Source of the DNA: Candidatus Geothrix skivensis
Lineage (GTDB): Bacteria > Acidobacteriota > Holophagae > Holophagales > Holophagaceae
Assembly: GCA_016721195.1 (NCBI GenBank)
Contig: JADKIO010000006.1
Coordinates: 248,001-312,000 of the forward strand
DNA length: 64,000 nucleotides
Reading direction: 5' to 3'
Shown here: one piece after another, positions 8,177-17,980 of the stretch
Layout of the letters: each line of letters starts with the position of its first letter
How positions within the stretch are numbered: the first letter of the stretch is position 1
Translations under genes and position numbers: made by a program
Notes under the pieces: model-generated
What the model was told of the DNA's origin: nothing
Databases searched by the model: none
What the model saw: only the letters and a program-made list of their open reading frames with translations

Positions 8177-9095
8177 TCAATGTGGGAAGACCGCGGGTCC
8201 GGTCCGGCTTGGGCCACGGAACTCGGCGCTGACGCTGGGGCTGGAACCCCAAAGCCCGGCGACCATCTTCACCTGGCTGAGGTCTGTGCGGGCCGGATCC
8301 CAGTCCCGGCGGACCACCAGGGTGTAGGGATTGTTCGCATCGGACCACCAGGCGGGATCGTCCACGATGACGTAGATGGCCGTGGCCTCCTGGCCGGGAT
8401 TCTTGTAGGTCACCATGATGGGCTGATGGGCGATGGCCGCCTGGAGCATCCCCGGGCCGGGCTTGCCCCACTTGTCCACGAGCATGAGCCGGAACCAGCC
8501 CAGCTTCCCGTGCTGGACTTCCACCTGGACGGTGCCGCCGGCGGGGACCGAGATGCCGTAGGCCCGCCAGCCCGCGGGCTGCTGGGAGTAGTCGGACAGG
8601 GCCTCCACGCCATCCCCGATGGGGCTCACGGGGATGAACCCGTCCCGGGACAGCCACTGGATCTCGGCCATGATGTCGCGGTGGCGCCAGTAGCCCAGGT
8701 CAGGCAGGGAGGTGCAGCGGGCCCAGCCGGGGGGAACCACGGTCCGGGAGCCGGGGTAGTAATTGACTCGGCCCCCGCCCGGCAGAGGATCGCTGGTGCG
8801 GTGGACCGGACCAGGCCGGGCGATGCGTCCCGGGTTCGACGCTGCGATTGACCGGACCAGGCCGGGCGATGCGTCCCTCGGGAGTTGGGGAGCCCTTCGG
8901 TCCGCTGTACTGGCGCGGGGGCTGTTCCCGGGGCGCCGGGGGGGGCGGGTTCACCTGGCTGCCCCGGTCGCTCGGGGCCTGGGGCTGGGGACGAGGCACT
9001 CTGCCCTCCTGTGGCGAAGCGCCACAGAACGAGGAAGCCAGCGTCACAGCTGCAAGAACAGTCATGAATCGGGGTTGTGGAAACTGGGGTCGCAT
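8177..9095 (-). pseudogene. proline-rich secreted protein of unknown function, interrupted by a one-base frameshift
   Basis: The frame that starts with ATG at 9095 (AAGGAGGT upstream) encodes a signal peptide (MTVLAAVTLASSFCGAS) and a Pro/Arg/Gln-rich linker. A second frame, open to the stop at 8177, encodes the well-behaved C-terminal domain (GWARCTSLPDLGYW through VVRRDWDPARTDLSQ). The frames join between two 28-bp direct repeats at 8804-8831 and 8850-8877. Removing one base from the CCC at 8829-8831 restores a 305-residue protein with two tandem 15-residue repeats, GRIARPGPVNRSVEP and GRIARPGPVHRTSDP. This is a recent frameshift, a sequencing error or a phase-variable tract. Without it, only the 187-residue piece from 8740 would be called. 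Function is not recognised. Confidence 0.75.
8804..8877 (-). repeat. 28-bp direct repeats, 46-bp period
   Basis: The same 28 bases occur at 8804-8831 and 8850-8877. The 46-base spacing is one base more than the 45 needed to keep the encoded 15-residue repeat in frame. Confidence 0.85.
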
Positions 9096-9150
9096 CGCAC
9101 ACCTCCTTGGATCATTTAGATTCCAATCATGCCAGACCCGTGCCATCCAC

Positions 9151-9179
9151 CTGAAAGCAGGAGACCATGGGGGTATCCT
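9151..9179 (+). promoter_or_regulatory. putative promoter upstream of murC
   Basis: CTGAAA (9151-9156), a 17-base spacer and TATCCT (9174-9179) form a moderate sigma-70 type promoter 27 bases before the chosen GTG start of murC. Confidence 0.35.
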
Positions 9180-9206
9180 GATCGTTTCCAGCATGGGGGC
9201 ATCCAG

Positions 9207-10574
9207 GTGTTTGGCAAGATCCAGCACATCCATTTCGTGGGCATCGGCGGCATCGGCATGTCGGGCATCGCCGAGGTGCTCGCCAACCTGGGCTACCAGG
9301 TCTCTGGCTCGGACCTGAAGGAGAGCGCCGTCACGGAGCGCCTCCGCGGCCTGGGCATCACCGTGCACCTGGGCCACCATGGCCGGTCCATCGAAGGGGC
9401 CCAGGTGGTGGTGATCAGCTCCGCCGTGAAGGGCGACAATCCCGAGGTCGTGGCGGCCCACGCCGCCAAGGTGCCCGTGATCCCCCGGGGCGAGATGCTT
9501 GCGGAGCTCATGCGCATGAAGTACGGCATCGCCGTGGCGGGCTCCCACGGGAAGACCACCACCACCAGCATGGTGGCCCAGGTGCTGAGTCAGGGCGGCA
9601 TCGACCCCACCATCGTCATCGGCGGCAAGCTCGGCACCATCGGCAGCAATGCCAAGCTCGGCAAGGGGCCCTTCCTCGTGGCCGAGGCCGACGAAAGCGA
9701 CGGCAGCTTCCTCATGCTGAATGCAACCCTCGCCGTGATCACCAACATCGACCGGGAGCACCTCGATCACTACAAGGACCTGGACGAAATCCAGGATGCC
9801 TTCGTGACCTTCGCCAACAAGGTGCCCTTCTACGGGTCCGTGTTCCTCTGCATGGACGACACCAATGCCGCTGCGGTGCGGCCCCGCCTGAAGCGCCAGG
9901 TGCGCACCTACGGCACCCATCCCCAGGTGGACATCCGGGCCCGGGAGATCCGCCAGGAGGGCTTCCGCACCCACTTCAAGGTGAGCGCCCACGGTGCCGA
10001 TCTGGGCGCCTTCAGCCTGGGCGTGCCCGGCCACCACATGGTGCTGAACGCCCTGGCGGCCATCGGCATCGCCCTGGAGCTGGACGTGGAGCCCGAGGTC
10101 ATCCGGGCCAGCCTCTCCAGCTTCACCGGCGCCGACCGCCGCTTCCACCTGAAGGGGGAAAAGGGCGGCGTCCTGGTGGTGGATGACTACGGCCACCACC
10201 CCACGGAGATCATGGCCACCCTGGCCGCCGCCCGGGCGGGCTTCCCGGAACGCCGCCTGGTGGCGGCCTTCCAGCCCCACCGGTACAGCCGCACCAAGGC
10301 CCTGCTGGAGGAATTCGGCACCGCCTTCTTCGAGGCGGATACCGTGCTCGTCACCGATATCTACGCCGCCGGTGAGCAGCCCATGCAGGGCGTGGACGGC
10401 GCCGCCGTGGCCGAGGCCCTGCGGGCCCACGGCCAGAGGGATGTCCACCTGGTGAACCGGGTGGAGGATCTGCCGGAGGCGCTCAAGCGCCTGACCCGCA
10501 ACGGCGATCTGGTCATCACCTTCGGCGCCGGCTCCATCACCCACGCCGGTCCGGCCTTCCTGGACCTGGCATGA
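9207..10574 (+). CDS. murC: UDP-N-acetylmuramate--L-alanine ligase
   Basis: Cytoplasmic Mur ligase that adds the first L-Ala to UDP-MurNAc during peptidoglycan synthesis. The N-terminus has the UDP-binding glycine motif HFVGIGGIGMSGIAEVL. The ATP-binding loop GSHGKTTTTSMVA follows, then EADESDGSF, TNIDREHLDHY and, in the C-terminal domain, DDYGHHPTEI and FQPHRYSRT. I chose the GTG at 9207 because the 26 codons upstream of it, back to an ATG at 9129, do not look like MurC; this gives about 455 residues, normal for the family. Unlike the usual dcw cluster, no ftsW, murG or ddl lies next to it. The stop overlaps the next gene by four bases. Confidence 0.95.
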   Translation: MFGKIQHIHFVGIGGIGMSGIAEVLANLGYQVSGSDLKESAVTERLRGLGITVHLGHHGRSIEGAQVVVISSAVKGDNPEVVAAHAAKVPVIPRGEMLAELMRMKYGIAVAGSHGKTTTTSMVAQVLSQGGIDPTIVIGGKLGTIGSNAKLGKGPFLVAEADESDGSFLMLNATLAVITNIDREHLDHYKDLDEIQDAFVTFANKVPFYGSVFLCMDDTNAAAVRPRLKRQVRTYGTHPQVDIRAREIRQEGFRTHFKVSAHGADLGAFSLGVPGHHMVLNALAAIGIALELDVEPEVIRASLSSFTGADRRFHLKGEKGGVLVVDDYGHHPTEIMATLAAARAGFPERRLVAAFQPHRYSRTKALLEEFGTAFFEADTVLVTDIYAAGEQPMQGVDGAAVAEALRAHGQRDVHLVNRVEDLPEALKRLTRNGDLVITFGAGSITHAGPAFLDLA

Positions 10575-13207
10575 GCGTGGCCTGGGTGCGCCCCGCTCTC
10601 GCCACCTGGATCTGCGCCGCCCCGCTCCTGGCGGGCCTGCCGGCGGGGCTGCTGCCCGCCTCGGACCACCGGCCCGAGGTGCCCCAGCCCAGCCTCGGCG
10701 CCCGCTACACCTCCCACGATGCCCTGCTGGCCTACGTGCACAGCCTGGCGGCGGCTGCGCCCGATCGCGTCCGGCTCACCACGCAGCACATCACGGAAGA
10801 GGGCCGCGAGCAGCCCCTCCTGGTGATCACTTCCCCCGAGAACCTCCGTCGGCTGGAGGAATGGAAGGCGCAGAACGCCAGGCTCGCAGATCCCCGGACC
10901 TGCTCCGAGGAGGAGGCCCGGCGCATCGTGGAGAAGGGCCCCGTCTTCGTGTGGCTGGGCTACTCGGTGCACGGCTCGGAGGCGTCGGGCGCCGAAGCGG
11001 CCCTGGCCGTGGCCTACCACTTCGCCGCGGCCCGCAGCCCCGAGGTGCTGAGCCAGCTGGACCGGGTCGTGCTGCTCCTGGACCTCACCCAGAATCCCGA
11101 TGGCCGCGCCCGATACATCCAAAGCGTGATGGAGGCCACCACCCCCTTCAATGCCAGCGATCCCATGGATGCCCAGAACACCAGCCGCTGGCCCGACGGC
11201 CGGTACAACCACCGGCTCTTCGACCTGAACCGGGACTGGGCCTGGCAGACCCAGGGCGAGACCCGGGCCAAGACCGCCGCCTTCCTGGAGTGGAATCTGC
11301 AAGTGGCCGTGGACTTCCATGAGATGTTCCCGGAGCTGAGCTACTACTTCCCGCCCACCATGCAGCCCATCCACGAAGGCCTGCCCAAGGCCTTCTCCGG
11401 CCGCTGGCAGACTACTTTCGGCAAGGGGGTCGCCCAGGCCTTCGACGCCCGGGGCTGGGCCTACTTCAGCCGGGATGTGTTCGATCTGTTCTACCCCGGC
11501 TATGGCGATTCCTGGCCCACGTTCCAGGGTGCCGTGGGCATGACCTTCGAGGCCGGGGGCCACACCGGCCTGGCCTATCGGCGCCGGAACGGGGAACTCC
11601 TCACGCTGGAATCCCGGCTGCAGCGGCATGTCACCGCCAGCCTGGCCACGGTGGCGGTGGCCGCCGCCGAGCGCAAGGCCCTGCTGGGGGATTTCCACCG
11701 GGCCCGCCGGGAGCAGGTGGCCCTCGGTCAGCGCGCCGGCGCCTTCCTCCTGGCGGAAGGAGATGACCCGGGACGTGCCCGCCAGCTGGCGGGCCTGCTG
11801 GCGCGGAACGGCATCGAGGTGCAGCGCACCACGGTGGACCTTGCCACCACCGGATTCGAACCCATCGGGCTGGCCAAGGCTGCCGGTCTGCCTCCCGGCA
11901 GCTACCTCGTCCCCCTGGACCAGCCCCGCGGCGCCCTGGCCCAGGCCCTGCTGGAGGGCGAGGCCCGCATGGGCCTCAAGCCCACCTACGACATCACCGC
12001 CTGGAGCCTGCCCATCGCCTTCCACGTGCCCGCCTGGCGCGCCGCCACGCGGCCAAAAGGGGGCATCGCCTCCGGCCAGGAGGCCCCAGCGACGGCCCTG
12101 CCCGAGGCGGCCTGGGGCTACCTGATCCCCGCGGGACACGAGGGCGTGGAACGCACCCTCGCGGCCCTGCTGCGGGAAGGCTTCAAGGCCACGGCCCTGG
12201 GGGAACCGGCCCTGCTGAATGACCAGCGGCTCGGCGCGGGCACCCTCGTGCTCCCCGTCCAGGGGAATCCCCCCGGGCTGAGGGCCCGCCTGGAGGCCCT
12301 GGGACGGGAGCACCGGCACCCGGTGCTGGCCAGCCCCACGGCCCAGATGGCCTCGGGTCCCGACCTGGGCTCCAGGAAATCAATCACCCTGAAGGCCCCG
12401 CGCATCGCGGTGCTCATGGACCGGCCCGCGAATCCCGCGGCCTTCGGGGCCCTGGCCCATACCCTCATCGAAGCGGGCCTGCCCTTCGTCCAGCTCCGGG
12501 CGGACCGCCTGGGCGCCACGCCCCTGGGCCGCTTCACCCACCTGGTGCTGGTGAACGACAGCCAGGGCCATGACGGCGCCCAGGGCAAGGCCTGGCAGCA
12601 GGTGCTGGGCGAAGGCGGTGCCGCCAAGCTGAAGGCCTGGATCACTGAAGGCGGCACCCTGGTGGCCCTCCAGGGCGGCGCGGCCTACGCCTCCCGGGCG
12701 GGTCTGACGCCCACGGGCTTTCGCCTGCTGGCCAAGGCTGCGGAGGAGGCCCGGCTCAAGGAAAAGGATCCCAAGCGCGAAGCCCCCAAGGCCGATCCGG
12801 CGGAACTGGTGCGTCCCTGGGACAAGCGGGAGGACCGGGCCCTGGAAGAAAGCATCCCCGGCGCCTTCCTCAAGGTCCGGGTGGATGGTTCGCATCCCCT
12901 GGCCTGGGGCCTCCATGCGGAGGCGATCGCCGCCGTCCTCAATACGGGCGATCCGATCCTGGAGCTGAGCCAGGCCGGCGAGAACCCCCTGCACTACCCG
13001 AAGGAGGAGCTGAAGGTCTCCGGCCTGCTGCCCAAGGCCATGGAGGCGAAGCTGCACCAGACCGCCTGGGCCATCCGGGAGCGGTCCGGCCAGGGCACGG
13101 TGATCCTGCTGGCCGGGGATCCGGTGTTCCGGGCCCAGACGCCCTTCACCCGGCGCCTGCTCTTCAACGCCCTCTTCTTCGGGGCCTACCAGACCGTGCT
13201 GGAGTAG
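10571..13207 (+). CDS. M14-family zinc carboxypeptidase, secreted
   Basis: An 878-residue exported metallopeptidase. A signal peptide covers about residues 1-31. The M14 fold is shown by the zinc motif YSVHGSEASG (His134, Glu137), the substrate-binding stretch LTQNPDGRARYIQ, DLNRDWAWQTQGETRA and the third zinc ligand in AVDFHEMFPE. About 500 further residues after the catalytic domain include a glutamine-amidotransferase-like or carbohydrate-binding-like fold that I cannot name with certainty. Large M14 proteins of this type are common in Acidobacteria and Bacteroidetes and probably degrade peptides outside the cytoplasm. The ATGA overlap with murC suggests translational coupling. Confidence 0.88.
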   Translation: MSVAWVRPALATWICAAPLLAGLPAGLLPASDHRPEVPQPSLGARYTSHDALLAYVHSLAAAAPDRVRLTTQHITEEGREQPLLVITSPENLRRLEEWKAQNARLADPRTCSEEEARRIVEKGPVFVWLGYSVHGSEASGAEAALAVAYHFAAARSPEVLSQLDRVVLLLDLTQNPDGRARYIQSVMEATTPFNASDPMDAQNTSRWPDGRYNHRLFDLNRDWAWQTQGETRAKTAAFLEWNLQVAVDFHEMFPELSYYFPPTMQPIHEGLPKAFSGRWQTTFGKGVAQAFDARGWAYFSRDVFDLFYPGYGDSWPTFQGAVGMTFEAGGHTGLAYRRRNGELLTLESRLQRHVTASLATVAVAAAERKALLGDFHRARREQVALGQRAGAFLLAEGDDPGRARQLAGLLARNGIEVQRTTVDLATTGFEPIGLAKAAGLPPGSYLVPLDQPRGALAQALLEGEARMGLKPTYDITAWSLPIAFHVPAWRAATRPKGGIASGQEAPATALPEAAWGYLIPAGHEGVERTLAALLREGFKATALGEPALLNDQRLGAGTLVLPVQGNPPGLRARLEALGREHRHPVLASPTAQMASGPDLGSRKSITLKAPRIAVLMDRPANPAAFGALAHTLIEAGLPFVQLRADRLGATPLGRFTHLVLVNDSQGHDGAQGKAWQQVLGEGGAAKLKAWITEGGTLVALQGGAAYASRAGLTPTGFRLLAKAAEEARLKEKDPKREAPKADPAELVRPWDKREDRALEESIPGAFLKVRVDGSHPLAWGLHAEAIAAVLNTGDPILELSQAGENPLHYPKEELKVSGLLPKAMEAKLHQTAWAIRERSGQGTVILLAGDPVFRAQTPFTRRLLFNALFFGAYQTVLE

Positions 13208-13214
13208 CCGAGCC

Positions 13215-13784
13215 ATGAGCCTACGCTTCACCCTCGCCATCACCGGAGCCTCCGGCTCCGCCTTCGGCGTGGCCGTGCTCAAGCGGCTGTCCGCCAACGC
13301 CGGGGTGGAGCAGGTCGCCCTGCTGCTGTCCCCCACGGGGAAGCGCTGCCTCCACCACGAGACCGGGCTGGCGCCCAAGGACCTGGCCGCCCTGCCCAAG
13401 GTGGAGCTGCGGGACGAGCGGGATCTGGGGGCCGACCTTTCCTCCGGCTCGTACCGCCACGACGGCATGGCCATCGTGCCCTGCAGCGCTGGCGCCCTGG
13501 GCCGCATCGCCGCGGGGGTGAGCGAATCCCTGGTGAGCCGCGCCGCGGACGTCTGCCTGAAGGAGCGCCGCCCCCTGGTGCTCTGCCTGCGGGAAACGCC
13601 CCTGAACCGCATCCACCTCGAGAACATGCTGCGCGTCCACGACGCCGGCGCGGTGGTGATGCCCCTCATGCCCGGCTACTACAGCGGCCCCACGAGTCTG
13701 GAGGATCTCTACGATACCTTCGCCACCCGGGTGCTGGACCAGCTGGGCCTTGCCGAACAGGATCCGAGGCGATGGAAGAGCTGA
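13215..13784 (+). CDS. ubiX: UbiX-type flavin prenyltransferase
   Basis: Makes prenylated FMN, the cofactor of UbiD-type (de)carboxylases. The 189-residue length is standard. The flavin-binding N-terminus ITGASGSAFGVAVLKRL, the CSAGALGRIAAG stretch and the C-terminal RETPLNRIHLENMLRV segment are all typical. No ubiD decarboxylase gene is in this window. It lies seven bases after the M14 gene and overlaps the following PfkB gene, so all four genes from murC onward are probably one transcript. Confidence 0.9.
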   Translation: MSLRFTLAITGASGSAFGVAVLKRLSANAGVEQVALLLSPTGKRCLHHETGLAPKDLAALPKVELRDERDLGADLSSGSYRHDGMAIVPCSAGALGRIAAGVSESLVSRAADVCLKERRPLVLCLRETPLNRIHLENMLRVHDAGAVVMPLMPGYYSGPTSLEDLYDTFATRVLDQLGLAEQDPRRWKS

Positions 13785-14695
13785 TCCCCCAGGAAGTGGT
13801 CGTCATCGGCTGCGCCGGTGTGGACACCCAGGTCTACCTGCCCGGCCGGGACGTGGACTGGTCCGTGGAGGCCAACTTCACCGAGAACCTCGATACGCCG
13901 GGCCAGGCCGGGGTCTACGCCAGCCGCGGCTACGCCGCCCTGGGGCGGCGGGTCGCCCTCATCGCCAACCTGGGGGAGGATGCCTGCGGGGCCCTGGTGC
14001 GCGAGGCGCTGCGGGGGGATGGCATCGACACCCGCGGGGTGTTCACGGATCCCGCCGGCACGGCCCGGAGCATCAACGTCATGTACCGGGACGGGCGCCG
14101 CAAGAACTTCTACGATGCCCGCGCCGGCTCCGGCACCAAGCCCAACCTGGATCAAAGCCGCCGGGTTCTGGCGGGCGCCAGGCTGGCCCACGTCCACCTG
14201 GCGGACTGGGCCCGCCCCCTGCTGCCCATGGCCCGGACCCTGGGCCTCACCGTGGCCTGCGACCTCCAGGACGTGGTGGATCCCCTGGATCCCTACCGGC
14301 AGGACTTCATCGAGGGGGCCGACATCCTCTTCTTTTCGGCGGCCAACCACCCCGATCCCTCGGAGGTCATCCGCGGCTTCCTGTCCCGCCCCCACGTCCG
14401 CCTCGTCGTCTGCGGCATGGGCTCGAAGGGCTGCGCCCTGGGCACCCGGACCAGCCTGCAGTTCTTCCCCCCGGAGCCGCTGGACCTCGCCGTGGTGGAC
14501 ACCAACGGCGCCGGGGACTCCCTGGCGGTGGGCTTCCTCACGGGCCACGTGCTGGAGGGGCGGCCCCTGGCGGAGGCCATCCGGCGCGGGCAGATCGCCG
14601 CGCGGCATGCCTGCTCCCTGCGGGGTACTTCCGCGGGCCTGATCACCGCCAGCGCCCTGGACGCCTACGCCAGACGGAGCATCACCGTCACCTGA
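13772..14695 (+). CDS. PfkB-family carbohydrate/nucleoside kinase
   Basis: A 307-residue ribokinase-like enzyme. The N-terminus shows the first PfkB pattern (GQAGVYASRGYAALGRRVALI, with NLGEDACGALV). The C-terminal signature VDTNGAGDSLAVGF holds the catalytic Asp in the GAGD anion hole around residue 250. The substrate cannot be decided; ribokinase, adenosine kinase and fructokinase relatives share these motifs. The start ATG at 13772 overlaps ubiX by 13 bases. Confidence 0.88.
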   Translation: MEELIPQEVVVIGCAGVDTQVYLPGRDVDWSVEANFTENLDTPGQAGVYASRGYAALGRRVALIANLGEDACGALVREALRGDGIDTRGVFTDPAGTARSINVMYRDGRRKNFYDARAGSGTKPNLDQSRRVLAGARLAHVHLADWARPLLPMARTLGLTVACDLQDVVDPLDPYRQDFIEGADILFFSAANHPDPSEVIRGFLSRPHVRLVVCGMGSKGCALGTRTSLQFFPPEPLDLAVVDTNGAGDSLAVGFLTGHVLEGRPLAEAIRRGQIAARHACSLRGTSAGLITASALDAYARRSITVT

Positions 14696-14723
14696 AGATC
14701 GAGAGCACCGAACCCACCGGGCC

Positions 14724-17700
14724 TCACTTCAGGATGTGCATGAGCGGGTTGAAGGCCTGCAGGATGAACCCCCCGAAGGTGGGGTTGAGGGTGGCGAGGA
14801 TGAGCACCAGGGGCAGCAGCACGAAGCGCAGCCCGTTCTCCATGAGCCCCAGGCTCCAGTTGACCTCCCCGGCGGAGGAGTGCTCCATCAGGCAGAGCAG
14901 GCGGTCCCGCTCGATGTGGAGGATGGCCCAGGCCACCCAGCCGACCATGACCAGCAGCAGGCCCCCGAGGACGGTCAGCACGGGGCCCTTGGGCTGGAAA
15001 TCGAAGGCCGCCACGCCGAGCACCAGCAGGATCATGGACCCCAGGGCGCCGATCAAGAGGTGACGCATCACCAGGAAGCCTTCCCGGATGAGGTGGATGG
15101 CCCGCAGGGCCCGGAAGAGGTCCACCTCCTCGCGGTGGAGGACGGCCGCCTCGGGGGCCTTCGCGCACGCCACTTCGAGGGCATCGCCGCAGGCGATCAT
15201 CTGGCCGGCCACCCTCATGCGGTACTTCCATTTCTCAAAGGTGCTGTGGCCCCGGCGGCCCCGGGGCACCTGGGCTTCCAGGGACTCCAGGGCTCCCAGG
15301 CAGTGCTCGAACTCCGGCACCACCGTGGTTACCCAGGGGGCTTGCGCCTTCAGCAGCTCCCGGCCCCGGCGGCTGGAGCGGTGGGTCCTCAGCCCGCGAC
15401 CCAGGGCCCGCATGGCATTCCAGTTCATCAGCCGGCCGGCCTCTTCGAAGGCGGCACGGTAGGCTCCGAAATCCAGGTCCTCGATCACGTTCCGCAGCTC
15501 GCGCCAGCCCCGGTGCAGCTGCCAGAACAGGAAGCAGGAGGCGAGGAAGAGCATGCTCCCCACTGCGATGGCCACCACGGTGACCAGCTTCCCCTCCAGC
15601 AACGGGCGGATGAGCCCCCCGGGCAGGGCGACCTGCAGGGCCACGAGCGCCACCGAGAGGCCGCCGATCCAGAGCTGGAAGCGCAGGCCCCGCAGGTGGG
15701 GAAACCCCGGCCGCTGACCGTTCTCGCCGACGACCCCCGAAAGAGACGGCCAGAAGGCCTCCTGATCCTGCTTGCGCACGTCGTACCAGGTGCGCAGCAG
15801 CAGGGCCAGGCCGGCCGAAAACAGCACCAGTGTGGGAATGAGCGACACGCCCCGACCCGGCGACGTGAACCGGAGGTACGGGGGCACGAAGAGCAGGAAG
15901 TGCGTCCGCCCCCAGTGCCCCACGAGGGCCGCGGGCCCCAGGGCCAGGAGGATGAGCAGCAGCGCCCAGGGCCAGTCCAGCCGGCCCTGGAGGGCCCGGG
16001 CGGTCCACGCCAGGAGGAGGGTCCAGATGCCAAGGCCACTCCACAGGAAGGCCTGTTTCCAGTGCGCGCCCTGCAGCACGGTCAGCGGCAGCAGGTAACC
16101 CACGGCCAGGAAGCTGACGATGGCCAGCGCCAGGACCGCCCCGGCCACGAGGTTCCGGTAGGGCCGAAGGCTCAGGTCGCCGTTGGCCTGGCCGGCCACT
16201 TCCAGGAGCGGCTTGAGGAAGACCATCCAGGAGGTCAGACCCAGGAGCAGGACGAGCAGGGTCAGCTGGGGCAACCGGGAATAGGCGTACTGCCTGAGGT
16301 CAGGGCTCGGGCTGGCCACATCCCGGTAGCGGGCTTCCATGTCAGGGTCCCAGACCGGGCTCCCTTCCTTGAGGAGCTCGACGCCCCCGTGCCGCAGGGG
16401 CCAGATGCTGCCGTTCTTCACGATGGAAACGAAGCCCTGCTTGCCCCAGAACCGGAATTCCCCCCCTTTGGCCCGGGCGGGATCCAGTCGCAAGAGGGTG
16501 GCGTAGTAGGCCGCGTATTCCCCTTCGGAGGTGAAGCGCACCGGCGAGGCCAGGCTCCCCTGCATGAGGGAGAGGGCCCGCATGGGATCCGTGAGCGGAT
16601 AGCCACCGAAGAGCACCATGCCATCCAGGGCGTGGCTGATGGTCGGATGGGCGAAGAGCAGGTGGTTGCCGCTGGTGGTGAAGAGGGTGCAGCTGGGATG
16701 GTAGGCGCGGATGCGCTCCGCCAGGAAGATCAGATCCTCGGGATCGCTGGCGGAGATCCCGATGTGCGTGTAGCCGCGCCGGGACAGGCTGAGGATGGTG
16801 CCCGCCAGGGTGAGTTCCGCGTTCCGGATGGTGTCCGCCGCGTACTGGGGCAGCGTATCGCGGACCCGCGCCGCATCGTCTTCCGCAGGCCCCAGCAGCG
16901 TGGAGGGCAGCACCAGGTCCGGCCCATCGCCCTTGGCCAGGTTCTGCTCCATGGCCCGGCGTTCGGAGCGCAGGCGGGAGAGCCCCATGGGAAAGGGGAT
17001 CACCGCCGCCCGTGCGGGCAGCCGGGGATCGATCTGGTCGTAGGCCGTGTTCGATTCGGAGAAGATCGCCACCTTGGAGGACTGCTCCGGCCAGCCTGCC
17101 TCATGCAGGTACCAGCTCAGCAGGGCCTCCTTGCTCTTGCCCGAGAGGTTGCAGATCCACTCGGAGAATTCCAGCCGGTTCGGATCCACCGGTCCCACCG
17201 CATCCCTCAGGGTCTTGATGCCCTGGGCATCCAGGGTGGTGGTGCCCTGGATGCGCACCGGGGCCGCTGCGGGATCCCGGAGGTGCGACCCGAGGGCCGC
17301 GCCCAGGGACTGCAGGCTGCCGGAGAACTGGGGGCCCAGGACCGCCAGGCGCCGGGGCTCCGACCCGGGCAGGGTCGCGGCCAGGCGGAAGGCCTGGCGC
17401 ATCGCCTCGCGGTTCAGGCCCAGGGACTGGCTCTCCCCCACGATGAACAGGGCATGATAGGCGGGCACCTTGCCGCCCTTGGCGAACCAGACCAGGCCCG
17501 GGCTGGCCTCGGGGAACTCGGAGGAGATCCCGGCGCCGGCCCCCTCCGGGGCCTTGGCCTCCCAGGGCAGGAAGAAGGCCCGGGGCAGGAAGTCACAGGT
17601 CCGGAAGGCCCGCTGGACGGCGTTGAGCCGCAGGTCGAACCAGAAGGCCATGCTGGTGCGGTGGGGATCCGGCAGGCTGAGGATGGTCACGTCGACCGTG

Positions 17701-17915
17701 GAGCCCGGCGGGCGGGGGCTGTCCTTCACGCAGCGGTCCAGCAGGGCCGCCAGGGCCTCCAGCCGGCGGTCCTTCGCCGCGGGCTCAGGCGCCTTGGCGG
17801 CAGCGCCCGCGCCGGGAGCGGGCTTCGACCTGGTGGCCAGGCCCAGGCCCGGCACCAGCGCCAGCAGCGCCGTGAACCCCACGCCCAGCGATAGAGGTGA
17901 AAAGGCCCTGCTCAT
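14724..17915 (-). CDS. very large multi-pass membrane protein of unknown function
   Basis: A 1063-residue protein I cannot assign. It begins with a signal anchor (LGVGFTALLALVPGLGLA), then about 480 residues predicted outside the membrane, followed by roughly eight to ten hydrophobic helices in the second half. A charged, helical, cytoplasm-like stretch (about residues 790-950) interrupts them, and further helices end at HILK. The extracytoplasmic part contains SSKVAIFSESNTAYDQ and ALFIVGESQSLGLNREA, vaguely like periplasmic type-1 binding folds. No catalytic motif is evident. GGAGG precedes the ATG at 17915, and a good promoter lies about 70 bases upstream. It converges with the PfkB gene and is separate from ftsX. 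Confidence 0.8.
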   Translation of the reverse strand: MSRAFSPLSLGVGFTALLALVPGLGLATRSKPAPGAGAAAKAPEPAAKDRRLEALAALLDRCVKDSPRPPGSTVDVTILSLPDPHRTSMAFWFDLRLNAVQRAFRTCDFLPRAFFLPWEAKAPEGAGAGISSEFPEASPGLVWFAKGGKVPAYHALFIVGESQSLGLNREAMRQAFRLAATLPGSEPRRLAVLGPQFSGSLQSLGAALGSHLRDPAAAPVRIQGTTTLDAQGIKTLRDAVGPVDPNRLEFSEWICNLSGKSKEALLSWYLHEAGWPEQSSKVAIFSESNTAYDQIDPRLPARAAVIPFPMGLSRLRSERRAMEQNLAKGDGPDLVLPSTLLGPAEDDAARVRDTLPQYAADTIRNAELTLAGTILSLSRRGYTHIGISASDPEDLIFLAERIRAYHPSCTLFTTSGNHLLFAHPTISHALDGMVLFGGYPLTDPMRALSLMQGSLASPVRFTSEGEYAAYYATLLRLDPARAKGGEFRFWGKQGFVSIVKNGSIWPLRHGGVELLKEGSPVWDPDMEARYRDVASPSPDLRQYAYSRLPQLTLLVLLLGLTSWMVFLKPLLEVAGQANGDLSLRPYRNLVAGAVLALAIVSFLAVGYLLPLTVLQGAHWKQAFLWSGLGIWTLLLAWTARALQGRLDWPWALLLILLALGPAALVGHWGRTHFLLFVPPYLRFTSPGRGVSLIPTLVLFSAGLALLLRTWYDVRKQDQEAFWPSLSGVVGENGQRPGFPHLRGLRFQLWIGGLSVALVALQVALPGGLIRPLLEGKLVTVVAIAVGSMLFLASCFLFWQLHRGWRELRNVIEDLDFGAYRAAFEEAGRLMNWNAMRALGRGLRTHRSSRRGRELLKAQAPWVTTVVPEFEHCLGALESLEAQVPRGRRGHSTFEKWKYRMRVAGQMIACGDALEVACAKAPEAAVLHREEVDLFRALRAIHLIREGFLVMRHLLIGALGSMILLVLGVAAFDFQPKGPVLTVLGGLLLVMVGWVAWAILHIERDRLLCLMEHSSAGEVNWSLGLMENGLRFVLLPLVLILATLNPTFGGFILQAFNPLMHILK

Positions 17916-17980
17916 GACACCTCCGGTTCAAGGCCAGAGATCGATCGGCCAGCCTGGCGATAGCACGGTAGCCTGCACTC

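Noticed and set aside
14736..17894. 1052-codon plus-strand open frame
   Set aside because: It mirrors the large minus-strand membrane protein, whose hydrophobic segments, SD and promoter support the minus strand.
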